From assembly GCA_030425905.1 (NCBI GenBank), contig JAUHZT010000008.1, positions 1-45,290 on the forward strand: a DNA stretch of 45,290 bases. The letters are read 5' to 3'. The translations under genes were made by a program, and so were the position numbers. Of the stretch, positions 17,374 to 26,602 are shown one piece after another. Each line of letters begins with the position of its first letter. Positions within the stretch are counted from its first letter, which is position 1. The notes under the pieces were generated by a model. It did not search any database and was not told the DNA's origin. It was given only the letters and a program-made list of their open reading frames with translations. This stretch comes from Gammaproteobacteria bacterium. GTDB taxonomy: Bacteria; Pseudomonadota; Gammaproteobacteria; Steroidobacterales; Woeseiaceae.

Positions 17374-18081
17374 CTATTGCCCTGCTGCGCCTCGTGACAT
17401 CTCACCTGACGGGCTCAGATACAGAACGTCGACACCTGCGATGCTGCCACCAACCTCCAAGCGCACCGCTCTGCCTGCGTCCAGCTCGCGCTCCATTAGC
17501 TGCGCCGCTTGCCGAGGTCCCTCGACGACAGTGCGGTTAACCTTCGTAATATTCGTATAGGACTGCAGACCAACCGCCGCATTTACTGATTGTCCCACAG
17601 TCATTCTCTGCGCCACGCCCGACTCTGCATGTGCCGTTCCCGTAGCCTCGGGCGGGGGTACACCGCGAGGTCTTGAGCCCGTGATACTGGCGAGATTCTC
17701 TTTCACGTCTTCAAAATCCACAGTCAGGGTGGCATTGCCATCCGTTACTTGCATTTCGCCCGCCTTGATACTGGCCGAAACATCAGCGAGCAGCGTCGGC
17801 CTGCCTTGTAAAGGCAGAAAAATATCTTTACCGCCTTGCAAGAAGTGCAGATGGACGCCGTCGGGATTAATACTTGTTATCCGGTAGGTTTCGAGCAAAT
17901 CTCCCGGCCTGTACAGACCTTGCGTATCGTCAGACTTTTCGATGACCGCAAGCTGCTTGTCGCTCGTGTAGATTATGCCGGCGACTCGGTATCGCAAATT
18001 ACCGTCGAAGGCACTGGCTGAAACGCTGGCACAAGCCAGCAGCAAACAGACCAGAAATCTACCGCTCGATAATCTTGTCAT
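17374..18081 (-). CDS. Secreted protein with GspC homology-region-like domain
   Basis: Start MTRLSSGRF with RBS AAGGAAGG; signal peptide; AVIEKSDDTQGLYRPGDLLETYRITSINPDGVHLHFLQGGKDIFLPLQG resembles GspC HR domain. Confidence 0.55.
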   Translation of the reverse strand: MTRLSSGRFLVCLLLACASVSASAFDGNLRYRVAGIIYTSDKQLAVIEKSDDTQGLYRPGDLLETYRITSINPDGVHLHFLQGGKDIFLPLQGRPTLLADVSASIKAGEMQVTDGNATLTVDFEDVKENLASITGSRPRGVPPPEATGTAHAESGVAQRMTVGQSVNAAVGLQSYTNITKVNRTVVEGPRQAAQLMERELDAGRAVRLEVGGSIAGVDVLYLSPSGEMSRGAAGQ

Positions 18082-18143
18082 GTAAACCTTCCTTTTGGCG
18101 CAGTCTAACCAAGCCGCTGAATCGAGCACTGCCCGCATTGTGC

Positions 18144-18182
18144 AAAAAAAAGCGCGGGCCCATCAATAGGATGAACCCGCGC
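18144..18182 (-). terminator. Intrinsic terminator for the 1052-aa gene
   Basis: Minus strand GCGCGGGTTCATC-CTATT-GATGGGCCCGCGC-TTTTTTTT (13-bp stem with G-U pairs). Confidence 0.8.
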
Positions 18183-18211
18183 CCTGTTTTCTCAGCTATG
18201 AGCGAACACGC

Positions 18212-21200
18212 TTACCGGCGTCGAACTCTGCCAGTAGGCGTTCCCTCAACGGTATCGCTGACACAGACTTCCCCACCCGCGGCGTTGACGCCGACAACGC
18301 GGTAGTAGTAGGTCACTCCGTTCGTCAGTCCATCATCAAGGTAGGTTGCGTACGTAGTCTGGTGATTAGCCGCGATAACCGAGAAGCCACTATCCGGTCC
18401 GTCGGTGCTACGCAAGATGTTGTAGCTAACGACGCCTTGTACCGGATCCCATACGAGCTGATTCTTTTTCTCCTTGGATCGTACAGATACTTCACTGCAT
18501 TCGACTTCTTCTGCACAGAATGCATCGTCCGCCGGCAGAACCTGCACGGTCGTAAAGTCAGAGTTCGATAGATCAGGTGACTCGGCTGCGGGGAACGCAG
18601 CGGCCGTATTGTCCGTTACGCGCAGGCCAAGTTCGTAGGTACCCAGTGCTGTGTACGTTGTAGAGGGCGACACCCCACTCAGGTCATCGAATACGAGATC
18701 ACCGTTCAAGTCCCAGTTATACGCCGTAATTGTATCGAACGGCGGTGAACCAGACTGGCTTAGCCCTTCGTCGACGTCAAAGGAGGCAGAACCGTCAAAC
18801 GTAATCGGCTCGTTGATGCAGGCAAGGTACGGTCCACCAGCATCTGCCGTTGGCGCATGCGGCGGCACGGTAATTTGCACAATTACCACGTCAGTATCGC
18901 TATTCGCCGGGCTGGCATTGTCGGTCACCCGCAAGACGACCGGATAACTGCCCAGGTCCGCAAATGAAACGGTCGCGTTAACACCCGTGACATCAAACGT
19001 GCCGTCGTTGTCGAGGTCCCACTCGTACTGCACGAGTGAGCGTGACGGGTCCTGGTGGAACGAGTCGCTGCCATCGAGCGTTATGTCCTGATTGATAGCG
19101 CCCGGGTTCGGAGCTGCAACGGCACGCGCAACCGGGCCGGCCTGGAACAGGGTCTGCGTAAGAATCTGGATACACCAGGGCGTATTGTGATCATCTTGAT
19201 TCGATCCGTGGCTGTTGCCTGGTCGATCGGTGCACCCGCCAATATTGGTACCGGAAGGAATGACGTAGTCCACAATGGTCCGCGCCAAACCGTCGGTTGG
19301 GTCGTTGTACCAGTCTAATGGTGCCGGGCCGCCCGCCGCACATCCGGGGTTCGGGCCGCAACCAACACCGCCGTCTGCTGCACCCACTTCGGTACCAATA
19401 ATAACTACGGGCTCAGGTTTGGCCGTGCGCACACCTTTAACAAAGTTGAACATGCCGTAATAGTAGTTCTTGAAATTGTTTCCGGTCGCCGGGTTATTCC
19501 AGTTGCGGCGGAACAAATTTTCGGCACGAATCCAGCGTTCGTCCGGCGTATCGGCCGTTGTGGCGTCAATGCCGTTCATCGACATCTGCACAAGCGCAGC
19601 ACCCGTCGTGCTGTAAGGACCCCACAAGGCACCTGTGCTCGTATAGCCGTGGATACCGTCAACGTCGCTGACGTCACTCTCATTATCCGAGAATTCAAGG
19701 CTCGTGATATTTCGATCCTTGACCCACTGCGGCACGGTCGCACCGAAGATATCTTCCGCCGCCGACAGGCCAATGCCGGCCCAGCCATTGGTGGAATTGT
19801 CGTTAGCACCGCTCGAGTTATTGAATGCGCTGTATTGCCAGCCACCATGAACAGCGTTGTCGGACTGAGCCATCGCATACCAGTCGACCATGTCCTGAAT
19901 AATGTCGCCATAGGTCTCACCAACAACGCTGGCGGGACCCGTCGTTGCAACGGCGTTTGGCGTGCCGGATGCGATGATTGCGTCCATGATCATGCCGCCC
20001 TGGTAGGGTGCATCACGAAAATTATCCAGGACGTAAATGCCGATCCCGTTGCCATTGGTATCAGGGTCGTCATCGCGTCCTGCAGGCACTGTCTGCGGAA
20101 CAAGGTCTTGCGTCGCGAGGTGCGAAATGACGTACCTCAGGCCGCGCGCCACGGTCTCTGTGTAGGGGCTGTCGGCCGGGCCATCCTCACGATAACCGTT
20201 TGCTTCGAAGGCGTTTACGCTGGCCGCGGACACGGTTGTTGCCGCCTGGCCGTTTGTTTGCGGGTAGTCCCAGCGCGACATCGGGATATCGCCGTTCGCT
20301 GCACCCAGCGCGGTTCCGTCGAACGGAAACTGATTACGGTGCATATGCCAGAGACCTTCGTCGACGGCTGTATTAACCTCAACCGGCAACGTTTCGGCAC
20401 GGCAAACCATCCGGTAAGTATCCGTTAACTCATCCACACCGTTGGTGACCGTTATTTGTGCATTGAAAACATCGTCGGGTGAACAGTTGTAGGTATGCTC
20501 GGTCCAGATTGCGTACGAAGGCGTATAGCCAGGATCATCAAGCTGGGCAGTTGATGATGGTAGTTCATCGACGTCGCCGTAGATCACAGCACTGCCGTCG
20601 CCCGGATTCCATTCCCAGCTGGCACCTGCGCAAAAATCATCGCTGCACGCCGCTTTCAGGGTTGTGGGCTTTCCGGAAATAATGTCATGCCGACGCAGCC
20701 GGTCAAAAGGATCAAGGGGAACCGCATTAACCTGCGTCGATGCGCCAAATTCGCAAGCATCGCCGACGTTGTCGCTATTGTCGTCTTCCTGACCCGCGTT
20801 CGCGATGAATGGACAGTTGTCCAGGTCATCGTCGACACCGTCGTTGTCATTGTCGAGGTCATCACAGTCAAGAATGCCATCATCGTCCCGATCGGGGCCT
20901 GCCACCAATTGCAACGGGCCGGCATAGCGCTGATAACCTGCCTGGCAAGCATACGTGTCGTTCGGGTCGCCGATCAGGTTAATCCGCTTGGTACCGCTCG
21001 CGCTTACGATCTCCAGTCCCAGGGAACCGATCAGCAAGTTTTGATTGCTTGGATCAAAATCCACGCTCAACGTGTTCCCGCAGCTCTGCGTGTCAATGTT
21101 TGCAAGCTCGGCCGCATTATCGAAAACGTGATCGATAATCGTGTTACCACAGGTGCAGCCCTGAGTTGATGGCACGTCGGGCGACAGCGTTTGACCGTCG

Positions 21201-21370
21201 ATTGTTACGGTCAGGCTGGTTGCACCCGCACCGCCGGCCGTGCAATCGGCATGTGCGCTTATCAGCCTGATGCTGCTTACGTCCTGTGCCGTTGCAGTAC
21301 CGGCACCCAAGCCAAGCATCAGGCCACCGAGTATTAGCAGCGTCGTTTTAAATGTGTGCGCTCTGTTCAT
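18212..21370 (-). CDS. Modular secreted protein: TSP type-3 Ca-binding repeats, terpenoid cyclase/prenyltransferase-like toroid, two PKD domains, C-terminal FN3
   Basis: DRDDDGILDCDDLDNDNDGVDDDLDNCP; GGWQYSAFNNSSGANDNSTNGWAGIGLSAAED; ARAVAAPNPGAINQDITLDGSDSFHQDPSRSLVQYEWDLDNDG (PKD); second PKD; YYYRVVGVNAAG (FN3). Confidence 0.8.
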   Translation of the reverse strand: MNRAHTFKTTLLILGGLMLGLGAGTATAQDVSSIRLISAHADCTAGGAGATSLTVTIDGQTLSPDVPSTQGCTCGNTIIDHVFDNAAELANIDTQSCGNTLSVDFDPSNQNLLIGSLGLEIVSASGTKRINLIGDPNDTYACQAGYQRYAGPLQLVAGPDRDDDGILDCDDLDNDNDGVDDDLDNCPFIANAGQEDDNSDNVGDACEFGASTQVNAVPLDPFDRLRRHDIISGKPTTLKAACSDDFCAGASWEWNPGDGSAVIYGDVDELPSSTAQLDDPGYTPSYAIWTEHTYNCSPDDVFNAQITVTNGVDELTDTYRMVCRAETLPVEVNTAVDEGLWHMHRNQFPFDGTALGAANGDIPMSRWDYPQTNGQAATTVSAASVNAFEANGYREDGPADSPYTETVARGLRYVISHLATQDLVPQTVPAGRDDDPDTNGNGIGIYVLDNFRDAPYQGGMIMDAIIASGTPNAVATTGPASVVGETYGDIIQDMVDWYAMAQSDNAVHGGWQYSAFNNSSGANDNSTNGWAGIGLSAAEDIFGATVPQWVKDRNITSLEFSDNESDVSDVDGIHGYTSTGALWGPYSTTGAALVQMSMNGIDATTADTPDERWIRAENLFRRNWNNPATGNNFKNYYYGMFNFVKGVRTAKPEPVVIIGTEVGAADGGVGCGPNPGCAAGGPAPLDWYNDPTDGLARTIVDYVIPSGTNIGGCTDRPGNSHGSNQDDHNTPWCIQILTQTLFQAGPVARAVAAPNPGAINQDITLDGSDSFHQDPSRSLVQYEWDLDNDGTFDVTGVNATVSFADLGSYPVVLRVTDNASPANSDTDVVIVQITVPPHAPTADAGGPYLACINEPITFDGSASFDVDEGLSQSGSPPFDTITAYNWDLNGDLVFDDLSGVSPSTTYTALGTYELGLRVTDNTAAAFPAAESPDLSNSDFTTVQVLPADDAFCAEEVECSEVSVRSKEKKNQLVWDPVQGVVSYNILRSTDGPDSGFSVIAANHQTTYATYLDDGLTNGVTYYYRVVGVNAAGGEVCVSDTVEGTPTGRVRRR

Positions 21371-21510
21371 CCTGTTAAACCCCTTTGGAACGGGTGATCA
21401 GCGCCCCACACGCTATAAACACCGCCCACTCTGAAATTGCGTTGTCGGCTTATGTCAAACAAGCCGTCCAAAGCATCCGTGCTTTACTTTTTTGATTCCT
21501 GGAAAAAGAA

Positions 21511-21540
21511 AAAGGCGAACACCGATTGGTGCTCGCCTTT
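21511..21540 (-). terminator. Intrinsic terminator for PEP-CTERM gene 21548-22246
   Basis: Minus strand AAAGGCGAGCACC-AATC-GGTGTTCGCCTTTTTC. Confidence 0.85.
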
Positions 21541-21547
21541 GATAGCT

Positions 21548-22246
21548 CTAGCTCAAGCGCTGCCTGCGACGACGCGATGCAGCAAGTCCAAGCAGGCCCG
21601 CACCCAGCAGCAGTAACGTGCCGGGTTCCGGCACACCCGCTGGCTCATCACCGCGGATTTCGAGCGTGCTTGAAAAGTAGTAGCCATACTGGCTGTCAGG
21701 ATCAACATGGTTCAGCCAGAAGCCGCTGCCCGGCTGGTTCTCGGACAGGAAGAAGCTGATAACGGCCGTTTCGCCGTCTTCAAGCGAAAAATCCCAGCCG
21801 AGCCCCATTGACACGTCGTCTTCGAGGCCGCTCGGTACGCCGTTGGAATTGTCAAACGTGCTGTCGAAGAAATTGTCGACGATATCGCCGAAGAAGTAAC
21901 CCGGCTCATCAATCTCCCAACTCTGGCCACCGGCCGGCGCGCCACCGGAAACGCCAAACTCATTGAAATAAGTATTGGTATCTTCGTCGATCTCATAGTC
22001 GACAAACATTGAAACCAGGTAGTCACCGACACCGGTGAGCATAACAATAACACTGCCAAAGCCACTCGCAGCGATATTGTCATCAATATCGGGGGACGTT
22101 GGGTCTCCCTCCAGGCAACCTGCCTCGCCGACGCTGAACGTGTCGCCGTTGATGTTGACGCAGGTCTCGTATTGCCCGATCTCGTCTGCCTGAACCCCGG
22201 TAGCGAATGCCAGTGCGAGGATTGCCAGTAAGCTTCTTATTTTCAT
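21548..22246 (-). CDS. PEP-CTERM sorting-signal protein
   Basis: Signal peptide; C-term VPEPGTLLLLGAGLLGLAASRRRRQRLS. Confidence 0.92.
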   Translation of the reverse strand: MKIRSLLAILALAFATGVQADEIGQYETCVNINGDTFSVGEAGCLEGDPTSPDIDDNIAASGFGSVIVMLTGVGDYLVSMFVDYEIDEDTNTYFNEFGVSGGAPAGGQSWEIDEPGYFFGDIVDNFFDSTFDNSNGVPSGLEDDVSMGLGWDFSLEDGETAVISFFLSENQPGSGFWLNHVDPDSQYGYYFSSTLEIRGDEPAGVPEPGTLLLLGAGLLGLAASRRRRQRLS

Positions 22247-22380
22247 TATGTGCCACTCCTAGTATTCGTCGACCGCTTGCAATTCCCCATAGCGGCCCCG
22301 CTCCCGCGGGCGACTTCTTCCTTTTAAGGCAAGCCAATCTGCCCTTAAAGACTGTTTTTTTTGGTTCTGCTACCGGTAAA

Positions 22381-22395
22381 GCAAGATCCATGCCA
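22381..22395 (-). promoter_or_regulatory. Sigma54 -24/-12 promoter for PEP-CTERM gene 22246
   Basis: Minus strand TGGCAT-GGATC-TTGC(TTT). Confidence 0.75.
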
Positions 22396-22664
22396 TCGCA
22401 GGTATATTGCCCCGTACAGCGGCTACGGGCTCCAACCGCGGCTTTGCCGTAGCGGAAAACCCGCGCCCGGAGGCCCATTGTGTAAAAAAAGTTGACGTTT
22501 ACCTGCTCATTCAAGAAAAAACAGTCCGAATCGGACAAATTCAAACCGTGCTCGACTGATCCGATTCCTGCCGCGCCACGACCAGCAATTAAATAACTTC
22601 CGGTTAATTAATAAGTTGGATACACTTTGTTAGTCATTGGTGAATATCTACCGCGGCTGGCAAC

Positions 22665-24098
22665 GTGTCGAGGAATGCCGAAATCATGTACAAAAAACTG
22701 ACACGGCCGAGCAAACCCCTGGTAGAATGTATAATTTTTAGACAGACTAACAGCCTCTACCTGCGACTCTTTGTGCCACTGGCCGGCATTCTGCTGTTCG
22801 CCATGCTCAGCGCCTGGGCTATTTCCCTGCACTTCATGACCCGCGTCATGCAGGACAAACTGGATGCCCGGCTCGCCACCGCCACCGCCACCCTTAGCGA
22901 AGGCGCCTTCCCGCTCAGCTCAGACCTTATCGGCCGTCTTGGAGGCTTGCTCGATGCCGACGTTGTGTTGCTGTCGGCGGCCGGGACCGTGGGTGCATCC
23001 ACAGGCTCAGCCGAGCTCAACGAAGCGCTGTCGGGCGCAGCAATTGCGTTTCCTGGCGACGACAGTGCCCGACTGATTTTTCTGGATACCGCGGCGGGAC
23101 GCTGGCGCGCGGCGGTCCGCAAATTGCCCGCCGGACGCGATGACCGGTTTCAGTTTGTGAGCGCTGCGGCCTCGATGGAACCGACCAGTAGCGCGGTCCG
23201 CGAGGCGGCATTGTCACTGGCGGGCGCCATGCTTATCGCCGCACTCCTGTCCGCCGGGCTCGCCAGTATTTTCGTGCGTAGCATTACCCGCCCCGTCGAA
23301 GACCTTGCACAGATGGCCAATCGCATTTCTGACGGCCAGCGGGACGTCTCGGCCGCGATCAACGAACGCAATGAAATTGGCGTACTGGCCAGCGCTTTCA
23401 ACGACATGGCCGGTCGGCTCGCGGTCTTCGAACAGGACTTATCGGAGACGAGCCGGATGTCCGGCCTTGGGGATCTCGCGGCACGCATGGCGCATGAAAT
23501 TCGTAATCCGATGACAGCCATAAAAATGCAGCTGCAAATGCTCGAAGAGCGCATCGCCGGCCCGGACCAGAAACGCATCCGGACCGTGCTCGACGAATTC
23601 CGCCGTCTTGAGCTGATTGTTGACAGCTCGCTCACACTCGGCGGTGCCGCAACGGTCAACCCGGCACCAACCCGGATTGCAGCGACCATCAACGAAGTTG
23701 CGGAACTGCTCCGACCGTCACTTGCCCACCGCAACATCGAGCTGGAAACGCACATTGAAACGCTGCCCGTAGTGGCAATCGACGCAGACCGCATCAAGCA
23801 GGTGCTGCTCAACCTCGTCAACAATGCGGCCGATGAGCTCAGTGCAGGCGGGTGCATCTCAATTTCCGCCTCTGCCGGTGACGACGCGCACTTGCACATC
23901 AGTATCGCCGACTCGGGTCCCGGCTTGCAGGGTACAGAATCTGTGTCGAGCAAGCCGCTGGGACTGGGACTCGGCCTCAAGATCAGCCGGGAGATCGTCG
24001 AGCGCCACGGTGGCGAATTGCGGCACAATAGCAGCCACGAGCTCGGTGGTGCAGAATTCACGATTCGCCTGCCCCTGGCAAACGAGACCAACCGCTAA
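22665..24098 (+). CDS. Transmembrane sensor histidine kinase (HAMP, HisKA, HATPase)
   Basis: Two TM segments, HAMP SITRPVEDLAQMANRISDGQRDV, H-box LAARMAHEIRNPMTAIK, N-box NLVNNAADEL, GLGLGLKISREIVERHGG; ATG at 22686 is an alternative start. Confidence 0.92.
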   Translation: MSRNAEIMYKKLTRPSKPLVECIIFRQTNSLYLRLFVPLAGILLFAMLSAWAISLHFMTRVMQDKLDARLATATATLSEGAFPLSSDLIGRLGGLLDADVVLLSAAGTVGASTGSAELNEALSGAAIAFPGDDSARLIFLDTAAGRWRAAVRKLPAGRDDRFQFVSAAASMEPTSSAVREAALSLAGAMLIAALLSAGLASIFVRSITRPVEDLAQMANRISDGQRDVSAAINERNEIGVLASAFNDMAGRLAVFEQDLSETSRMSGLGDLAARMAHEIRNPMTAIKMQLQMLEERIAGPDQKRIRTVLDEFRRLELIVDSSLTLGGAATVNPAPTRIAATINEVAELLRPSLAHRNIELETHIETLPVVAIDADRIKQVLLNLVNNAADELSAGGCISISASAGDDAHLHISIADSGPGLQGTESVSSKPLGLGLGLKISREIVERHGGELRHNSSHELGGAEFTIRLPLANETNR

Positions 24099-24115
24099 TA
24101 AGGAAAGGTTCAAGC

Positions 24116-25528
24116 ATGGCCCTGGTGCTGGTAGCTGACGACGAACAAGGAATATGCGAGGCCTTCGCCACGCTGCTGGACGACGAAGGACACAAGTCTG
24201 TCGTTGCTTCAAGCGGCCCCGAAGCTGTGCGCCTGGTGCGCGAAAAGCGTCCTGCCCTCGCGTTTCTCGACGTGCGCATGCCGGGTGGCGATGGAATTGC
24301 AGCGCTGGCCGAAATTCGGCAACTCGCGCCGGACATGCCGGTTGTTGTAATGACGGCATTTGGCAGCCTCGACACAGCACGGCGCGCGATGGAACTCGGC
24401 GCCTACGACTACCTCGGAAAGCCTGTAGAACTGAAGCAGGTACGCGACCTGGTTGCGCGCGCCCTGCACCGGCCGAAGACCACCCGAACGGAATCCGTCG
24501 AGTCAACATTGGCAGACAGGCCGGTTCTCATTGGCCAAAGCGCCGCCATGCAGGAGCTGTTCAAGCAGATCGTACTGCTGACCGGTAACGACCTGTCCAT
24601 TTTGATCATCGGCGAAAGCGGCGTCGGCAAGGAGCTTGTCGCCCATGCAATTCATGACAATAGCCGTCGTGCCGCCGAGCCCTTCATCGCTGTGAATTGT
24701 GCGGCGATTCCAGATTCATTGATAGAAGCCGAACTGTTTGGCGCTGAAGCGGGTGCTTACACAGACTCCAAAGCCTCTCGCATTGGTCGCTTTGAAGCGG
24801 CTGGCAACGGCACCTTGTTTCTGGACGAAATTTCGGAGCTGCCCTATCACTTGCAGGGAACCCTGCTCAGGGTATTGCAAGAGCGTACGTTTGAGCGCCT
24901 CGGCAGCGTCAAGCCTATCGAATTCAAGGGCCGGCTGATTACCGCGAGCAATCGCGACCTTGACCACGCGATTGCGGCAGGCCATTTTCGCGAAGACCTC
25001 TACCACCGTCTGCATCTAGCGACCGTGCCGGTGCCGCCATTGCGCGAACGGCAGGACGATATCGAGCCACTGGTGCAGCATTTTGTTTCCCAGGCAAGCC
25101 GGGAAATGTCCAAACCTGTCGATAGCGTTGAATCAGAAGTGATCGACAAGCTTAAGGATTTCACGTGGCCCGGCAATGTGCGGGAACTGGAAAACTGTAT
25201 CAAACGCACCGTACTGGCGGCGCGTGGCAAGACCATCACGGTGCACGATCTCGAGCTCCCCAAGCCCAATCAGCGTGAGCGACGTCGCGCACCGAACCTC
25301 GAGCAAACGCTGCGCATGCAAGCCAATGACATGATCAGGAACCCTGAAAAATTCGGCGGCGAAGGCGAGCTCTATCAGTGCCTCGTCGACAATGCGAGTT
25401 ACGAGATAATCAGGGCGGCTCTCGACTCGACCAACGGCAACCAGGTCGCCGCCGCAAAGCTGCTCGGTATTAATCGATCCACCTTGCGCAAGAAACTCGC
25501 CGAAGCCGAGGGCAGCCAGCCCACGTAA
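24116..25528 (+). CDS. NtrC/AtoC-type response regulator with GAFTGA replaced by GAYTDS
   Basis: Receiver FLDVRMPGGDG, AAA+ GESGVGKE, LFLDEISELP, Fis HTH GNQVAAAKLLGINRSTLRKKLAE; paired with the upstream kinase (17-bp gap). Confidence 0.92.
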   Translation: MALVLVADDEQGICEAFATLLDDEGHKSVVASSGPEAVRLVREKRPALAFLDVRMPGGDGIAALAEIRQLAPDMPVVVMTAFGSLDTARRAMELGAYDYLGKPVELKQVRDLVARALHRPKTTRTESVESTLADRPVLIGQSAAMQELFKQIVLLTGNDLSILIIGESGVGKELVAHAIHDNSRRAAEPFIAVNCAAIPDSLIEAELFGAEAGAYTDSKASRIGRFEAAGNGTLFLDEISELPYHLQGTLLRVLQERTFERLGSVKPIEFKGRLITASNRDLDHAIAAGHFREDLYHRLHLATVPVPPLRERQDDIEPLVQHFVSQASREMSKPVDSVESEVIDKLKDFTWPGNVRELENCIKRTVLAARGKTITVHDLELPKPNQRERRRAPNLEQTLRMQANDMIRNPEKFGGEGELYQCLVDNASYEIIRAALDSTNGNQVAAAKLLGINRSTLRKKLAEAEGSQPT

Positions 25529-25653
25529 GAGTTGCTCACATTTCCCCCAGCAACTGTACAAAGTGCCGGCAGCGTCGCCAACCGCCCTTGCCTCGAACAA
25601 ACGGCTGCTTCATAAGTCATTGATACATTGTGCTTTATTCGGCGGCCCCCAGA

Positions 25654-25668
25654 TGGCACGAATCCTGC
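25654..25668 (+). promoter_or_regulatory. Possible sigma54 promoter upstream of the Bat-like operon
   Basis: TGGCAC-GAATC-CTGC(T), one mismatch in the -12 element. Confidence 0.4.
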
Positions 25669-25811
25669 TCCTGTAATGACTGGCAGTTGCCAATATTTTG
25701 CACATGACCGATCTGGGTACCCCACAATTTCCCTGTCGGTAGCACGCGGACTCCGGCCCCTTGTGATTCCGTGTTGGCAGCTTCCGGGCAGCGTCCGAAC
25801 TGGATGCCGGA

Positions 25812-25839
25812 CTGGCGTGCTCCGCAGGGAGCACGCCAG
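25812..25839 (+). other. Strong leader hairpin, no U-run
   Basis: CTGGCGTGCTCC-GCAG-GGAGCACGCCAG, perfect 12-bp stem, about 45-60 nt upstream of the first gene of the operon. Confidence 0.7.
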
Positions 25840-25882
25840 CCCTTGTCCGCAATAAAGCCGATACGCTAAGAAAAATAGTCGG

Positions 25883-26602
25883 TTGCCACGGGGTATAGGC
25901 ATGGTGCACACGAACTTGATAAGAGAAAGCAACGCCGGACGCAGCTTGCAGATGCTTGCAGTGCTTCGCCTGATGTTGATGCTAGCGGTGATCGTCGCGG
26001 TGCGGATGCTCGTGCCCATTGATAATTCGCCCGCGCAAGCACCTCTTTCAATTCTCCTCGAGTCTTCGGCTGCGATTGTGGCGCTGCTCCTCTTCGCGCC
26101 CGAGCAGCGAACGCTACTGGCTTACGTGCCCTGGTGTGTCGCAGTGATCGCGCTATTGTTGCTGGTTTACGCAATTGATCCACGTGTACCACTGCTCATG
26201 GGGCGCATCGGTCCGCTGCTGCTCGTAGTCCTTACGATGGCTTTGACAGTGGCAGCTCTGACGCTTTATCTCGCGCCAAAAAGCGTCGCCAGCCTGTTCA
26301 TCTTTCTCGCGCTGGCCCCCGTCTGGGCTGGTCCGGTCCTTGAAGCACTCAATAATCCGGCGTGGCTGAATCGATTGGTTGTCGGCGCAAGCCCGCTGAC
26401 CGCGATGGCGGTCGCTCTTGATGCTGACTACCTGCGGAGCCCCTGGTTTTACGAGCACAGTGCAATTGCTTCAATGCGCTACGTGTACCCCGACATGACT
26501 ACAGTACTGGCAGTCCTGGCGCTGCTGCCTGTAAGCGTGCTGCTACATCAATACAACAAACAACAACCAAAACGTGAACTTACTGGAGACGTTTCGTCAT
26601 GA
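25883..26602 (+). CDS. Multi-pass membrane protein, first gene of Bat-like operon
   Basis: Several TM helices; stop overlaps next ATG (ATGA); ATG at 25901 is an alternative start. Confidence 0.7.
   Translation: MPRGIGMVHTNLIRESNAGRSLQMLAVLRLMLMLAVIVAVRMLVPIDNSPAQAPLSILLESSAAIVALLLFAPEQRTLLAYVPWCVAVIALLLLVYAIDPRVPLLMGRIGPLLLVVLTMALTVAALTLYLAPKSVASLFIFLALAPVWAGPVLEALNNPAWLNRLVVGASPLTAMAVALDADYLRSPWFYEHSAIASMRYVYPDMTTVLAVLALLPVSVLLHQYNKQQPKRELTGDVSS

Noticed and set aside
22321-22368. CTTTTAAGG...CCCTTAAAG followed by T8 on the plus strand
   Set aside because: Resembles a terminator but no plus-strand gene ends there; it lies in the leader of a minus-strand gene and the stem needs a bulge.
23150-24091. 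313-aa minus-strand ORF opposite the histidine kinase
   Set aside because: Ser/Arg-rich shadow frame with no domain logic; H-, N- and G-boxes lie on the plus strand.
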